This document shows, in pieces, positions 1 through 10,939 of a DNA stretch of 64,000 bases. The notes under the pieces were generated by a model. That model was given only the letters and a program-made list of their open reading frames with translations. It had not been told where the DNA came from and did no database searches. How positions within the stretch are numbered: the stretch's first letter is position 1; every line of letters begins with the position of its first letter. The stretch lies in assembly GCA_030248215.1 (NCBI GenBank), contig JASANG010001114.1, forward strand, positions 1 to 64,000, given 5' to 3'. The stretch comes from Enoplolaimus lenunculus (Eukaryota; Nematoda; Enoplea; Enoplida; Thoracostomopsidae). The position numbers were made by a program, and so were the translations under genes.

Positions 1-784
1 GTATCTAACGTTGGTTACCCGACTCCTTATACTTTCAGCTACGGGTAGTTTCCAGTAACACTATATATTGGAAACAATACTTGAAAAACAAACATGTTTC
101 GAATTGGTTTCTAAAACGGCCTGGAAGATCGATTACCCCCCTGGGACGACCACGGAGTCGCTCCCAGCGTTCAAATGATGATATTTGTTTCAGTTGGTAT
201 TTCAAACGCGTCCGCCACAAGTCTCAGCAACAATGTAACCAGGATAAATGCGCTGTTTGAGAGTGAACAATTTTTCCACCTCAACCAAGAAATGTAATAA
301 TCTGTAAAAATACCTACCCCCCGATTTTTAGCTACGAGACCTGTTGCATCCCCTCGGCCCATCTATTGTATAAACCTTGCGGCACAACTTATACAGAGCC
401 TTAGCTAGGATTACAGTTGAGTAGGGTAGAAAAGGAACATAATCCAGAATGTTGTTCTGAAGCCTGTTAAAAGTGGTTATTTTCATGTTTCTCAAACAAT
501 TTCTAAACGAAATATTCCCTCTATCCTTCCAACTGTATACGGTTCTGGCTTCTGTGTCATGAATCCAAAAACAAAGGACCTCGGCGGAACCATATATAAC
601 TCATGCCTTCCATACTCATATACGGTCATTTCCTATGGTTTTGCTTTTCGTATGGAACCGTTTGTTTGTTTTTCCTACAAAGATATTTATATTTGAGCTG
701 TTGACGGCGGAAAGGCACTGAATTGTATACCGGGGGGTTGCAAGTTCCTGGCCTTTGCGATTGAAAACTTTCGTTGTTTGGTAT

Positions 785-932
785 GGCCCGTGTAAAGTTT
801 AGGGGTGTCCAGTTTTTCTGTGGAACTACAACATAGTAAGCTTAAGCTTTAGACGAATTTTTTTCGTTGGCTTAGGCTTAGGCTTAGGAATATGCTTATA
901 ATACTGTTCCGTCCCTGTTCTTTACATTGGCC
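785..932 (+). mobile_element. Family A element (TTAGGC-bearing MITE), complete
   Basis: Ends GGCCCGTGTAAAG and CTTTACATTGGCC form TIRs; inside are TTAGGC hexamers and the shared GGAATATGCTTATA block. Perfect 8-bp duplication TTTGGTAT on both sides. Confidence 0.85.
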
Positions 933-980
933 TTTGGTATAAATTCAATCATTGTTTTACTGGATATTTGTTATGCATCA

Positions 981-1149
981 GGCCCGTAGCTACTGGATCT
1001 GGCTACAGGGAAGCAGTACAATTTTAATGAGGGGGCGTACAACGGTTTTCGATGAGTTAATTGAGGTTGAAAAATTTCTAAGGGTGGAGGGCAAAATTAT
1101 TCCAGGGTAATGCTAAACCGTCTGGTACCCCTCTGGTACGAACCTGTTA
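981..1149. mobile_element. Family K element
   Basis: Starts GGCCCGTAGC and ends in a gtacgaacc stretch. The inner GAGGGGGCGTAC...GGTTTTCGATGA resembles the copies at 44808, 45902 and 56757. Diverged. Confidence 0.45.
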
Positions 1150-1307
1150 CTGGTTTGCCAATTTTATATTAGAAACCAATATTTTAGTCGTTTTTCGGTA
1201 CCCACTCCCACGAATCCAAATTTCTGCGAAGGACACTGGAAGCTTCATCGTAGTAGTAGCGCTGTCAAATAGGCTGCTTGTAATTAAAGCTAACAGGGGG
1301 TATACGA

Positions 1308-1378
1308 GCCAAGGTTTAGGCTTAGACTTAGGAATTCGCTTATACTACTGTTACGACCCTGATCTATGCTATTTGGCC
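1308..1378 (+). mobile_element. Family A, right-end fragment
   Basis: TTTAGGCTTAGACTTAGG followed by the GGAATTCGCTTATACTACTG block and a ...TTTGGCC end; the left half is missing. Confidence 0.55.
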
Positions 1379-1495
1379 GGGTATTGAAGTTTTGCAGTTT
1401 TGGAAAACGTGTTTGAAGATATTATTAATATTTCGACATTTGATGGTTTACAAAATACGCCGCATGCGCCTAATTTTGTGAACTTTAATATTAAC

Positions 1496-1662
1496 GACCC
1501 CCTCGTCAGAAATTTTTTATGATAAAGACGGTAAGGTCCCTACCTTACATTTTTCCCCATCACAAAATTTTTTGGTGATCAAATGATAAGTTCCACCTTA
1601 CAATTTTTGCGTTTCGTAACATTTGTCAGTCCGCCCCCTGTCCGAAATTTTTGGATCCGCCT
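1496..1662. mobile_element. Family J element
   Basis: Right end GAAATTTTTGGATCCGCC; inner motif of a phased GGTAAGGTCCCTACCTTACA repeat shared with the copy at 44312-44522. Confidence 0.55.
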
Positions 1663-2005
1663 TTGTCGGTAACTTATTTTTACAGCAATTTTAGCTCGTA
1701 AACTCACTATGTGCTTCACACATACTGATCATTTGCATCGCAATAATTTCCAGCGCGTCAAGGACAGCAGTGGGATGTATACCCCCATCCATGGTCCCTT
1801 TTGAATGCTCCGCCGAAATACTGCGAGTAAACTTAGCATAAGCGACAAGGCAGTCAACGGATACGAATTGAACTACCAGTGAAAACGTATCTGATGAAAA
1901 TCTTCACTGACGTAAAGCTTAAATTTCCACAGATTTTTGCTCAATTTCCAACAGAGGCACAAGCTTCTAGGCAGGGCAAGACAGCTCCAGCTCTTTTGAA
2001 ATGTT

Positions 2006-2207
2006 GGCCCATGTAAAGATCAGGGGCGAAACGTTTTTCTGTGTGACTACAATGGAATAACCTTAAGTTTTGACTAATTTTTTTGCTTGGCTTAGGTTTA
2101 TGCTTAGGTTTAGGCTTAGGAATATACTTATTTTTGGTCTTAGACTTAGGCTTAGGCATAGGCTTAGGCTTAGGAATATGCTTATAATACTGTACCGCCC
2201 GTCTTAC
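2006..2207 (+). mobile_element. Family A element, right end worn
   Basis: Left end GGCCCATGTAAAGATCAGGG, two TTAGGC blocks split by GGAATATACTTATTTTTGG, then ATACTGTACCGCCC; the final bases are diverged. Confidence 0.7.
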
Positions 2208-2308
2208 CACCACCCCTAGGAAACGATTTGCTTGCAAATTATAAGAGATCCCTTATATATGCTGGACTTTAAATATTTTTCGCTTGGCCGTCTCAACTTA
2301 CCTTGTTG

Positions 2309-2476
2309 ACAAACGGAACCGTAATCGCAGTATAAGTATATTTCTAAGCATAAGTCTAAGCGCAAGTATGAATTTAAACATAAGCCTAAACCAACGCAAA
2401 AAATTAGTCGAAAGCTTAAGCTTACTCTATTGCAGTCCTGTAGAAAAACGTTCCGCCCCTGATCTTTACACTGGCC
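2309..2476 (-). mobile_element. Family A element
   Basis: CCTAAG-orientation core (degenerate hexamers) and a well-kept right end CGTTCCGCCCCTGATC...CTGGCC. The left end is only partly recognisable. Confidence 0.65.
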
Positions 2477-2479
2477 ACT

Positions 2480-3180
2480 ATGTTCAACCGGCTTCGTGCA
2501 TGGATAAAAGCCGTTGCTTTGTGATAGAATGAACGCATGCGCGTTTAGCTCATAAGGAACAAAAGGCGAAAAATAGTGTTTGTCAAATTTTATATTAGTT
2601 TGTAGTCCAAGTTTGGTACCTTTACATTATTAAAAATTCATAACTATCCAAATATAATATTTCATTGTTTTCAGATGTAAAGTTTAACTAAATTGTGCTA
2701 TAGGCGGGTTTGTTGCCAAGCGGCAGTCGGCGAGCAAGATCGATCTTAGGGCAAACTTGAAATTTGTTGCTTAAATTAGCCAAATTTTTTTACACTTAAC
2801 TGTTTTGTGCTGCAATATTAATACGATGAGCATTTGATATTCTTTATATCCGGATTGCCGGCAACTGTTGCTTGATATTTTAGTATCCGGATATCGGGAT
2901 ATCCGGATATTCGAAATGAAATTTTCTATTGCGGATATCCGAGACTCGATTTTGCGTTTTTTGTTTCCGAACTTCAATTTTCGTGTCTCAAGCACTTGTT
3001 TTAGTTTGTTGCTCTAAGGGAAATATGATGAGTTACAAGCTGATGAGCGTAACACATACAATTTTAAAAATAGACCCGGTGACCATCTATAATTCGCTGC
3101 AAATCTATTTTACTTTCGCTTAAACATCTAATTAAATAAGTCTATGTATTTCTAACTAGTAAGAAATCGGAGCTATTAAA
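2480..3180. other. Non-coding stretch with a small GGATATCC palindrome cluster
   Basis: No coding frame supported. A cluster of ATCCGGATAT-type palindromes lies at about 2845-2942; the rest is AT-rich and unassigned. Confidence 0.4.
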
Positions 3181-3185
3181 ATTTG

Positions 3186-3870
3186 GGGTACCCGCGGGTA
3201 ATCGTGGGTCGGGTAAAAAATTTCAGCCGTGGGCATACCCGTGGGTAAAGATTTGTATCACACAGGTAAATGACTGACAGTTTTTAACCGTGTCAAACCT
3301 TTAATAGTTAAGGTGCAAAACATACACTGTGAACTAAACTAGCAAAAATTCTGTGCTTTATTTAGTTGGGTTTGAAATTTTGTTTCTTGTGAGCTTTAAT
3401 GTGTAAAATTCATAAGTGCAAATCACCAGCTATCTTTAAGCGAAAAATTTTGAGTTTACTATCTATAACCCCTTCTCACACTGAGTTGCCTATAGGCAAA
3501 TTAGGGCAGTGTATATACGGTAAATAATATATATCGCACCGTGTTTAACAATTGCAACACGTATACATAGTACTAAATCACCACAAGACGTGAGAGCCTC
3601 CTCGGGCTCGAGCGTCAAGCTCCTATAGCTGAGTGGTGACGGTATACACCTCCCACTCCAGTCACTGGAGTTCGAATCCTAGCATAAAAGCAGGTCTCAG
3701 GGGAAATAGAAAATATTCATGTGAGAAAGGAAAGTACTGGTTTAACTTGTGGAGCAAGTAAAAGGTGGTTCGTGGGCAGATCTTTTTAGCGTGGGTAAAC
3801 CCATGGGTCAAAATATTCTTATTTGCCTGGGTAAAACACGGATCGGGTAAAAAATCTCTACCCACATCTC
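3186..3870. mobile_element. Family L element (ACCCGCGGGTA ends), interrupted by a family D element
   Basis: The left part has GGTACCCGCGGGTAATCG and CGGGTAAAAAATTTC; the right part (about 3780-3870) carries the same motifs inverted (cgggtaaaaaatctc, cccatgggtc). A related end occurs at 37262. Confidence 0.45.
3479..3730 (+). mobile_element. Family D element (tRNA-like core), worn ends
   Basis: CCCCTTCTCACACTGAG at the left and TTCATGTGAGAAAGG at the right match the TTAA-flanked copies at 18440 and 21070, but the TTAA flanks are lost. The tRNA-like core is at about 3618-3690 (TAGCTGAGTGG, GAGTTCGAATCCT). Confidence 0.7.
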
Positions 3871-4173
3871 ACTCTGCTGCACCCTCGCTGCAGTTTCAAA
3901 TGCTATTGCTAACTTTGTGGCAAAATGCTATACTGTTCTGAAAATAAAGGCCCGACATGGGTACCGCTATACTTTTGATCACGTCCGGCGTTGTCTTTTA
4001 CCGGCCGGAAACGTGCGTCTCCCACCGGCACCGTGCATCAGTTTACGGTATCGTACGTGAATTATCCACGTACGAACCCGTATGGTGACAGACAGTGCCG
4101 AATGGCGCCGCAAGAAAAATATTCACGACCCTTATTTATGTCTTGCAATAAAACTCCGGATATTTTATAGTTT

Positions 4174-4380
4174 GGCCCATGTATAGAACAGGGCCGGATC
4201 GTTTTCCGGAGGGGCTGTAACAGAGTCAGTTTAAGCTTTAGACTAAAGATTTCGCTTAGGTTTAGGTTTAGGCTTAGGCTGTGGCTTAGGCTTAGCCTTA
4301 GGAATAGGCTCATCCATACGCATAGGCTTAGGCTTAGGCTTAGGCTTAGGAACATGCTTATACTACTGTTATGGACCGTT
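4174..4380 (+). mobile_element. Family A element, subfamily III
   Basis: Left end GGCCCATGTATAGAACAGGG with the subfamily block CGGATCGTTTTCCGGAGGGG; two TTAGGC arrays around GGAATAGGCTCATCC; the right end TACTACTGTTATGGACCG is worn. Confidence 0.75.
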
Positions 4381-4696
4381 GTGTCAGTCAAATAAACATC
4401 GCTTTTTGCGAAATCATATAGTTTTAATCGCTTAATTTCGCTTTGTTCTTGTCAAACTTTCGAGGTTATGATGATATTGAGAACCGTAATCTTTTTTGAT
4501 AATTGCTTATTTAAGCTTTGTTTGCATTACAAGCATACGGAATTTTAAGCTTAACCGGCTCCCTAACTTTAGTAAAACGATTTCTTTGGCCAGATAAAGT
4601 ATATTTTGGCCAATCAACTACCAACAAATGCTGCGAAATGAAAAATGCCACACCTTACTTCACCCAGAAAAGGCTTAAAGTTTCTCAAATTATTTA

Positions 4697-4901
4697 CACT
4701 GCAAAAAATACTCAGTCAAATTGACTCTCTCCGAAATAGGCTTTTCCGGACTACACAAACGGAGTCAAAATTCGACTCCGCCAGACTGAAATACCAGTGA
4801 GTCGAATTTGAATCTAGCGGAGGGGAATTTTTATTTAGTTTGTGTAGTCCGACAAAGCCTATTTCGGAGAGGGTCAATTTGATTCATCCTTTGTTGCAGT
4901 G
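4697..4901. mobile_element. Family C element (GACTC palindromes)
   Basis: Starts CACTGCAAAAAATACTCAG and ends TTGTTGCAGTG; inside, GGCTTTTCCGGACTAC pairs with GTAGTCCGACAAAGCC and GACTC/GAGTC units alternate. Confidence 0.8.
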
Positions 4902-5123
4902 TTGTATATAATCGCCGTTAGTCCGTTAATTTTAAAATAAACGATCAGCACTGGCCAATCTAAGGATAGCATTAACAAGAAATAGAAAGTGAATAAACGA
5001 CAAATTTAACAGAAAAGTCGCTATGGCAGAATTCTTAGAGCAAGCAACTTCACCTCTTAGTCCAAGTTGTTAAATTTTATAATAATTAATTTCCCGTCTT
5101 GTATTCCTAATATGCCAACCCTA

Positions 5124-5342
5124 AGCTCGAATTCTCAAGCGTGTGTAGCATCTTTTACCAGTTAGTGATAGGTCTTGTAACTTTCGAACCAGAAAATGAT
5201 GAGATTGAAAATTCAGCACATTTGTTGCATTCGATTTACTTCTGTGCTAATTTTGAGATCTGCAATTGCAGCAGTTCGTTAGTTTGAAAACCTATGACTA
5301 AACTGGTGATATGTGCTGTATGAGTTTGAGAATATGGGCCCT
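5124..5342. mobile_element. Family F element
   Basis: TIR-like ends ATTCTCAAGCGTGTGTAGC and TTTGAGAATATGGGCC; inner ACCAGTTAGTGATAGGT pairs with ACCTATGACTAAACTGGT-like sequence. Five more copies or fragments are in the window. Confidence 0.7.
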
Positions 5343-5550
5343 GGTCATAAGTGCTTATCACTCAACAGCTATAAATTATTTAAGCACTTAAATTTACCTC
5401 ATAGTTTCGGATGATATAGCGATTTTTAAATATCCACTTTTATTCGTGTATGCAAATGAGAAAACGTACGACCAACCATCTAAACACGACTTCGCTAACT
5501 GATGCAGCGAAAAAGTAAATGCAGGTGCACGTGCATGACTACATATACTA

Positions 5551-5800
5551 CTGTAGTGACCCGAATAAGAGGGTGTGGGGTAATAAGAGGGGGGTCCCCA
5601 TTTTAAGTACCAAACAATAATCCGTATTCATTATACGAGTCTGTAAGCGGATAGAGTTCCTAAGCCCTAATTAGAGTCTATGAATGTCAATTATCCCTAA
5701 TTGTAGCGCATAAATGACTCCATGACCAAATAATTTGAGTTCGAAACTTAAAGCGTATTTAAATTTTGAAAGTACATTCCAAAGTACAACGTAGTGTTTT
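5551..5800 (+). mobile_element. Family I element, left part
   Basis: Begins CTGTAGTGACCCGAATAAGA after a TA and aligns with the left half of the complete copy at 52073; the right end is not found. Confidence 0.6.
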
Positions 5801-6618
5801 GTTAAATTACATGACTTTCATACAATTCCCTCCAATAGGCTTAGGTTTAAATTTGGCACAAGAAAAGTCTTAGCTAAAAAGCTAAAAGCTGTTAAAAACC
5901 TAAGCTAGAGCATACCCCTAGTTAAAATGTGAAGGGTGAAGTGTACAAAAGTCCATAACATGCAACATTTCTTTATATATACATATATACATATATAGTA
6001 TGCAATATATACGAAGATTTCGATGACTCATTCACACATTGTAGACCGCAGCTGCTCGCAATCATTTTGAGTCATGATATGAACCAATGCAATCGCGCAG
6101 ACCAGAACGAACCCGACGGCCCTAAAACTTTTCAGCGGTGACCACCCTCGAATGCAAGGCTTGATTTGAGGGGTTTAATCCCAAGCAAAGTTTATTGGAA
6201 AAGTTCGAGAAACGAACTTTAACAGGCTGTAGAATACCCTGCAGAGGTCACAAGCACGTTCTTGCTATCTGTGCTCGCTCGCATAACAGTTGTCCCGTCT
6301 CGAAACGAATTTCTCGCTACGCCTTTGGCGAAGACTTGCCGTAAAATATACAAACCGTAAAAGTTTTAGTAACAGATTTAGGGCGAATAAGCTTCACATA
6401 TTTCTTTAACGCTATCTATACAGTAGTAGTAAAACACCTGTGTGCCAAACGCAAACAATTCTTAAAAACAAAAAGGTCTGGTTAGCCAGTAGGTAAATTT
6501 GGCCAATAATTTTCCTAAATATTGTAACCAGAAGTAACCTGTTCCGCATTTATCCGTATATTTCTATTCTAAATATGCACTTATCACGGGTGTAGCAAAG
6601 ATTCTGGCTCATCCCGTC
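5801..6618. other. No gene or clear repeat recognised
   Basis: AT-rich sequence with a short TATATATACATATAT tract near 5975-6000. No supported coding frame. Confidence 0.4.
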
Positions 6619-6909
6619 GGTCCATGTAAACATCAGGGGCGGAGAGTTTTTGTGTGGGACTGAAATAGAGTATGTTTACGCTTTAAACTATTTTTTTGCT
6701 TGGCTTAGGCTTAGGCTTAGGCTTAGGAATATGTTCATTCTTATACTAAGGTTTACGCTTAGGCTTAGGCTTAGGCTTAGGCTTAGGCATAGGCTTAGGC
6801 TTAGGCTTAGGCTTAGGCATAGGCTTAGGCTTAGGCTTAGGCTTAGGCTTAGGCTTAGGCTTAGGAATATGCTTATAATACTGTTCCGCTCGTGTCCTTT
6901 ACACTGGCC
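6619..6909 (+). mobile_element. Family A element with the longest TTAGGC array, complete
   Basis: Ends GGTCCATGTAAACATCAGGG and CCTTTACACTGGCC; perfect 8-bp duplication ATCCCGTC. The right array (about 6757-6870) holds nearly contiguous TTAGGC hexamers with two ATAGGC variants; a shorter array lies left of GGAATATGTTCATTC. Confidence 0.9.
6757..6870 (+). repeat. Longest TTAGGC (nematode telomere-type) tract in the window
   Basis: About 17-18 hexamers in register, inside the element at 6619-6909. Long leucine/arginine or serine/leucine frames here are a by-product of the hexamer. Confidence 0.9.
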
Positions 6910-7153
6910 ATCCCGTCTAAACGGAAATATGTTCACTTTAAATATTGTTGTATATGAAATCAATTTACACACCCTTGAATGTACATTTGATTCTAAACCA
7001 TTACTTAAATACGCCCGCCTGGCAAAATGTTGCTATATACCTACAAGTTGGTAATCATGCGTTTACACATTTCCTTTATTCAACCCTACGGGCTCGTAGC
7101 TAAACGAAAGCAAGGGTAGTATATACCAGGTTTGCAAAATCTCCCTAAGTATA

Positions 7154-7351
7154 GGGCCAATGTTACTTTTACTGGCGTAACAGTAGATTAAGCGTATTGT
7201 TAAGTCTAAGCCTAAGCCTAAGTTCTGCAAAACGTGTTCCTAAGCCTAAGCTAAGCCTAAGCCTAAGCAAACAAATGTAATTCAGAATCTATATGTATAT
7301 ACTCTTTTATAGACCCACCACAAACCTGGACGCCCCTAAAAGTGACGTGGG
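7154..7351 (-). mobile_element. Family A element, subfamily II
   Basis: Left GGCCAATGTTACTTTTACTG, core of CCTAAG hexamers with two GCAAAA interruptions, right part AGACCCACCACAAACCTGG then CGCCCCTAAAAGTGACGTGG. Confidence 0.7.
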
Positions 7352-7565
7352 ACAGTTTTAGCATTAGTCCTATGCTAAATCTGTATAAACCCACTGTTTC
7401 TCGCCGAATAGGACTCCTGTAATATTGTTAAATTGAAATTTTTTTGGATCAAACTCCTGTGCGAGTTTGGTACACGGATTCAAGTTATTTAATTTTTTCA
7501 ATTTGTCCCACAAGAACCCTGTTTCGAAATTTTCATAGAATGCAAACCGTTTCATTTCAAACTTC

Positions 7566-7762
7566 GGCTCATGTAAAGATCATGGGCGAAACGTTTTCCT
7601 GTGGGACAAGAAAAGAGTAAGCTTAAGCTTTAGACTAATTTTTTTTGCTTGGCTTAGGCTTAGGCTTGCGCTTAGATTTAGAAATATGCTCATTCTTTCG
7701 CTTAGGCTTAGGCTTGGCTTGGGCTTGGGAATGTGCTTCCGCTCCTGTTCTTTAGATTGGCC
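7566..7762 (+). mobile_element. Family A element
   Basis: GGCTCATGTAAAGATCATGG left, GTTCTTTAGATTGGCC right; flanks CAAACTTC and CAAATTCC are a diverged 8-bp duplication. Confidence 0.75.
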
Positions 7763-7974
7763 CAAATTCCTCGCTCCGTGTATACTTCAGGCATTAGAGT
7801 TTTAGATCTGAAAAAAGAACAATTTGCTTAAAGCCAAACGAATACGCAACGCTTGCTCGGTATATGACCGGAAATAATTAGCTATGCTTCATAGGTGAAC
7901 GGCAGTGCTGCAGTTACGTGTGAATACGTTACTAAGCCACGTTTTGGGCACCAAACAACCCGTATAGAAAGTGT

Positions 7975-8141
7975 GCCCAATGTTACTTTAAGGGGCGTAA
8001 CAATAGTTTAAGCGTATTCCTAAGCCTAAGCCTAAGCATTGCAAAAATGAGTTCCTAAACCTAAGCGTTGCAAAAATGAGTCCCTGAGCCTAAGCCTAAA
8101 CCTAAGCCTAAGCCTAAGCAAAAAAATGTAATCTACAACGT
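7975..8141 (-). mobile_element. Family A, subfamily II, right end lost
   Basis: GCCCAATGTTACTTTAAGGG then CCTAAGCC arrays separated by two copies of GCAAAAATGAGT; the element stops after AAAAAAATGTAATCTAC. Confidence 0.6.
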
Positions 8142-8562
8142 CATCAAAGTACAGCGGCATCCTTAAGGATCATGGTATTCTCCCTCTTTCTCGTGTTTTT
8201 ACGCCATGTTTCGCGAAAACCACAAAACAAGCCTTGTACCGCAATCTTGAACTACGCAATTTCAGCTTAAAATCTCTATTAGCTAAGTAATAAATTTTTT
8301 ATAATATTGCTAATTTATTTATTTTGCTAGCAAATATACTGAAGTAGTTTTTACAATGCACTCAGCGGGATAAATCCCACCTGAGTCCGGTGTCCGAGAA
8401 ATAAAACCGCGTCACTAAACAGATAAAACATTTTATTTATTTAATTTGTCGAAAAGGCTTTGGAATCTGCTCGCATGAGGTTATTTGTGTGTTTTTGGCT
8501 TGTGGATATGAAACAAGTATTTAAAATGAAAATAAGACGAGCCAGCTGCGTTAAAAATGGAC

Positions 8563-8744
8563 GCCAATGTATAGAACAGGAGCGGAACAGTAGTAGAAGC
8601 ATATTACTAAGCCAAAGCCTAAACGTAGCATATGAATGAGTTTATACCGAAGGCTGCGCCTAAGCAAAAAAATAGCTTAAAGCTTAAACTTACTGTATTC
8701 TAGTCCTACAGAATAACGTTCTGCCGTTGATTTTTACATGGGCC
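8563..8744 (-). mobile_element. Family A element
   Basis: GCCAATGTATAGAACAGGAG left and TTTTTACATGGGCC right with a worn hexamer core. Confidence 0.7.
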
Positions 8745-9092
8745 AAAATGGGTATACATTAGTTGTACACACCGGTAATCAGCGCTACAGAGAGAAAATT
8801 CAAACTGGGTTCAGGGGTCAGTTTGTAACTGACCAAAAATGACCAAAACTTCCAGGGTCGGGGTAATTTTGAAAGGCTGAACTCCGACAATTTGTTAGAG
8901 GGAAACGCTATCGTTGATCAAGTATCTTTTTATCTTCCTAATTCCAAATGATTTTCGACAGCATTAAAAAGTATTTTATATAAACCCAAATTCTTCGTGT
9001 CTTATTCTATGAATTTTCTTGGCCAATTAGAACAATTTGCAACGCTGACTTACAGAATTTTTAATTTAGTCGTATTTCGTTTGTTTTGTTAC
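8745..9092. other. No gene; short GGTCAGTTTGTAACTGACC palindrome
   Basis: The palindrome is near 8817-8835. The remainder is AT-rich with no supported feature. Confidence 0.35.
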
Positions 9093-9096
9093 TTAA

Positions 9097-9289
9097 CCGC
9101 TTCTCATATGAATATTTTCTATTTCATATGAGATGTAATTTCAAAGTAGCGTTTACGATGACCACTCAGCTATAGGAGCTTCACGCTCAAACCAGAGGGG
9201 ACTCTCACGTACTGCTTAGCGTGTTTGTGTTGCTCGTATATTATTTGTATTTAGTTGCTCATAGTATATATGCTCTATGAGTTTAAGGG
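9097..9289 (-). mobile_element. Family D element, internally shortened
   Basis: TTAA-CCGCTTCTCATATGAATAT at the left and TTTAAGGG-TTAT at the right. On the minus strand it keeps the CTGAGTGGTCATCG A-box side but has lost much of the B-box half. Confidence 0.65.
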
Positions 9290-9320
9290 TTATAGATACT
9301 AACTGAGAATTTTTTCATTA

Positions 9321-9793
9321 AACCCTTTCTCACATGAATATTCAATTTCATATGAGATGCACTTTCAAGGTAAGATTCGATCCCCAGTCTCTCGAGTTGG
9401 AGGCGTTTGCGATGACCACTCAGCTATACACTGTAAATTCCAATGAATTGATTAATTAATTCAGTTTGCGAGTTAGTTATTTCTGAATTAGAATCAGTGT
9501 ATATTTACTCACTATGAATTTAGCTGACTATCAGTCTGAGTTGAGTTGACTCTGGGTGAGTTGATTAAGTAACTCAGGATGAATTGAATCAATTCAAAAT
9601 TCTGAGTTCTGATAGTCCTAACTCAGATTGAGTGATTCAACTCATTCTGAGTTAAAATCAACTCACTGAAATATACAGTGTAGGAGCTTAACGCTCAAGA
9701 CCGAGGGGACTCTCACGTATTGCTGACGGTGTCAGTGTTGCTCGTATATTACTTGTATTTAGTTGATCATAGTATACTCTTTGAGTTAAAGAG
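9321..9793 (-). mobile_element. Family D element split by a family B element
   Basis: Left end ACCCTTTCTCACATGAATAT, right end near AAAGAGTTAAC; the tRNA-like core is interrupted at 9429. Its sequence resumes at 9681 (TAGGAGCTTAACGCTC), matching the uninterrupted neighbour near 9170. Confidence 0.75.
9429..9680. mobile_element. Family B element, complete, nested in family D
   Basis: CACTGTAAATTCCAATGAG to TTTCAGTGAG...ACAGTG inverted ends; flanking TA on both sides where the empty copy has a single TA. Confidence 0.85.
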
Positions 9794-10129
9794 TTAACTT
9801 TTCTATCAGAAGGGTATCTCGTTTCTTAAGACCTATTTTATGATATATATCTTTTTTTGCCTTAATCCTCAGTAAATCCCTTAAGATTAATTAGTTTTCT
9901 GACTAAACCAAACTATAATGTTTTTAGGTAGACTTTTTCGTGCTACAAATCATAACATAAAAAGATTGCTTAATTAAATTTTTTATCTTAAATTGGAAAA
10001 ATTTATTTAACATTAGAAAAACTTTCATAGGCAGATTTTAGGAAATTTTAAAATCAAGATACTATATTAGTAGTACACGCATCGTCATACAATTGTTCAT
10101 ATTTTTAGCATCTGCTCCAACTCTAAATG

Positions 10130-10220
10130 TAATTCTTATGTTAACCCCGAAGCTTAAACTCGTGCTTAGTCCTAATGCTAAGTTTTAAACATATTCCTAA
10201 GTCTAACCCTAAGCCTTATT
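10130..10220 (-). repeat. Degenerate TTAGGC/GCCTAA tract
   Basis: Scattered CCTAA hexamers and a CATATTCCTAAGTCTAA block; probably an old family A remnant. Confidence 0.4.
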
Positions 10221-10575
10221 AAGAGAAATTCTAAAGCTTCAGACATTCTTCATAACAAGTCTAATACATGGGTGGTATAAGGTTGTATATTTCTTTTCGG
10301 ATACATATCGACATATTGTTCAATATCTCTGGATATTCGATGCCCATCAGGGGTCGGTGGTTTAAACTATGACAGTGAACCCAAGAAATTGTTTTTTTGC
10401 AGTCTTTAAAACGTAATTACTGAGTTAATATCAAACTATGTATAGTGAAATTTGATATCATAAAGATATTTGGTTGAAACTGTAGTTTGAATTGTCTAAA
10501 ATGTTCAGGCAGTTGGCATATTTACAAACCATTGTTTACTTCATTTCAAGCTGAAAGAAAACGCGAGATTTTGTA

Positions 10576-10823
10576 CACTGTAAAATTCAGTGAGTTTATT
10601 TTAACTCAGGATGAGTTGAATCACTCTGTCCGAGTTAGGACTATCAGAACTCAGAATTTTGAGCTGATTCGATTCATTCTGAGTTACCCAACTCACCCAG
10701 AGTCAACTCAACTGAGAGTGAGAGTCAACTCAACTCAGCGTAAGTTAATGTTTACTGATATTAATTTAGAAATAACCAACTCGCTAGCTGCATTAATTAA
10801 GCAACTCATTGGAATTTACAGTG
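10576..10823. mobile_element. Family B element, complete
   Basis: CACTGTAAAATTCAGTGAG and GGAATTTACAGTG ends with alternating ACTCA/TGAGT units; left flank TA, right flank altered. Confidence 0.85.
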
Positions 10824-10939
10824 TCGTATTTAAACTTTGGCTCTGATGAAAATGGTTTTATTTTTTGAGCTAATCCAGATTAAAAGGGGTACGACTTTGT
10901 TTTCAAGACCTAGGCTCTTATACACTCCCCACTTACCAT

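Noticed and set aside
6757-6870. A true telomere or telomere fusion point
   Set aside because: Arrays are short, interrupted, in both orientations across the window and always inside inverted-repeat elements.
6650-7054. Long Leu/Arg and Ser/Leu frames on both strands
   Set aside because: Direct translation of TTAGGC arrays; present in every frame that avoids stops in the hexamer.
9300-9800. Clustered working tRNA genes near family D copies
   Set aside because: A and B boxes are present but acceptor and T stems do not pair; these are tRNA-derived parts of mobile elements.
10487-10846. 119-codon frame
   Set aside because: Largely a family B element.
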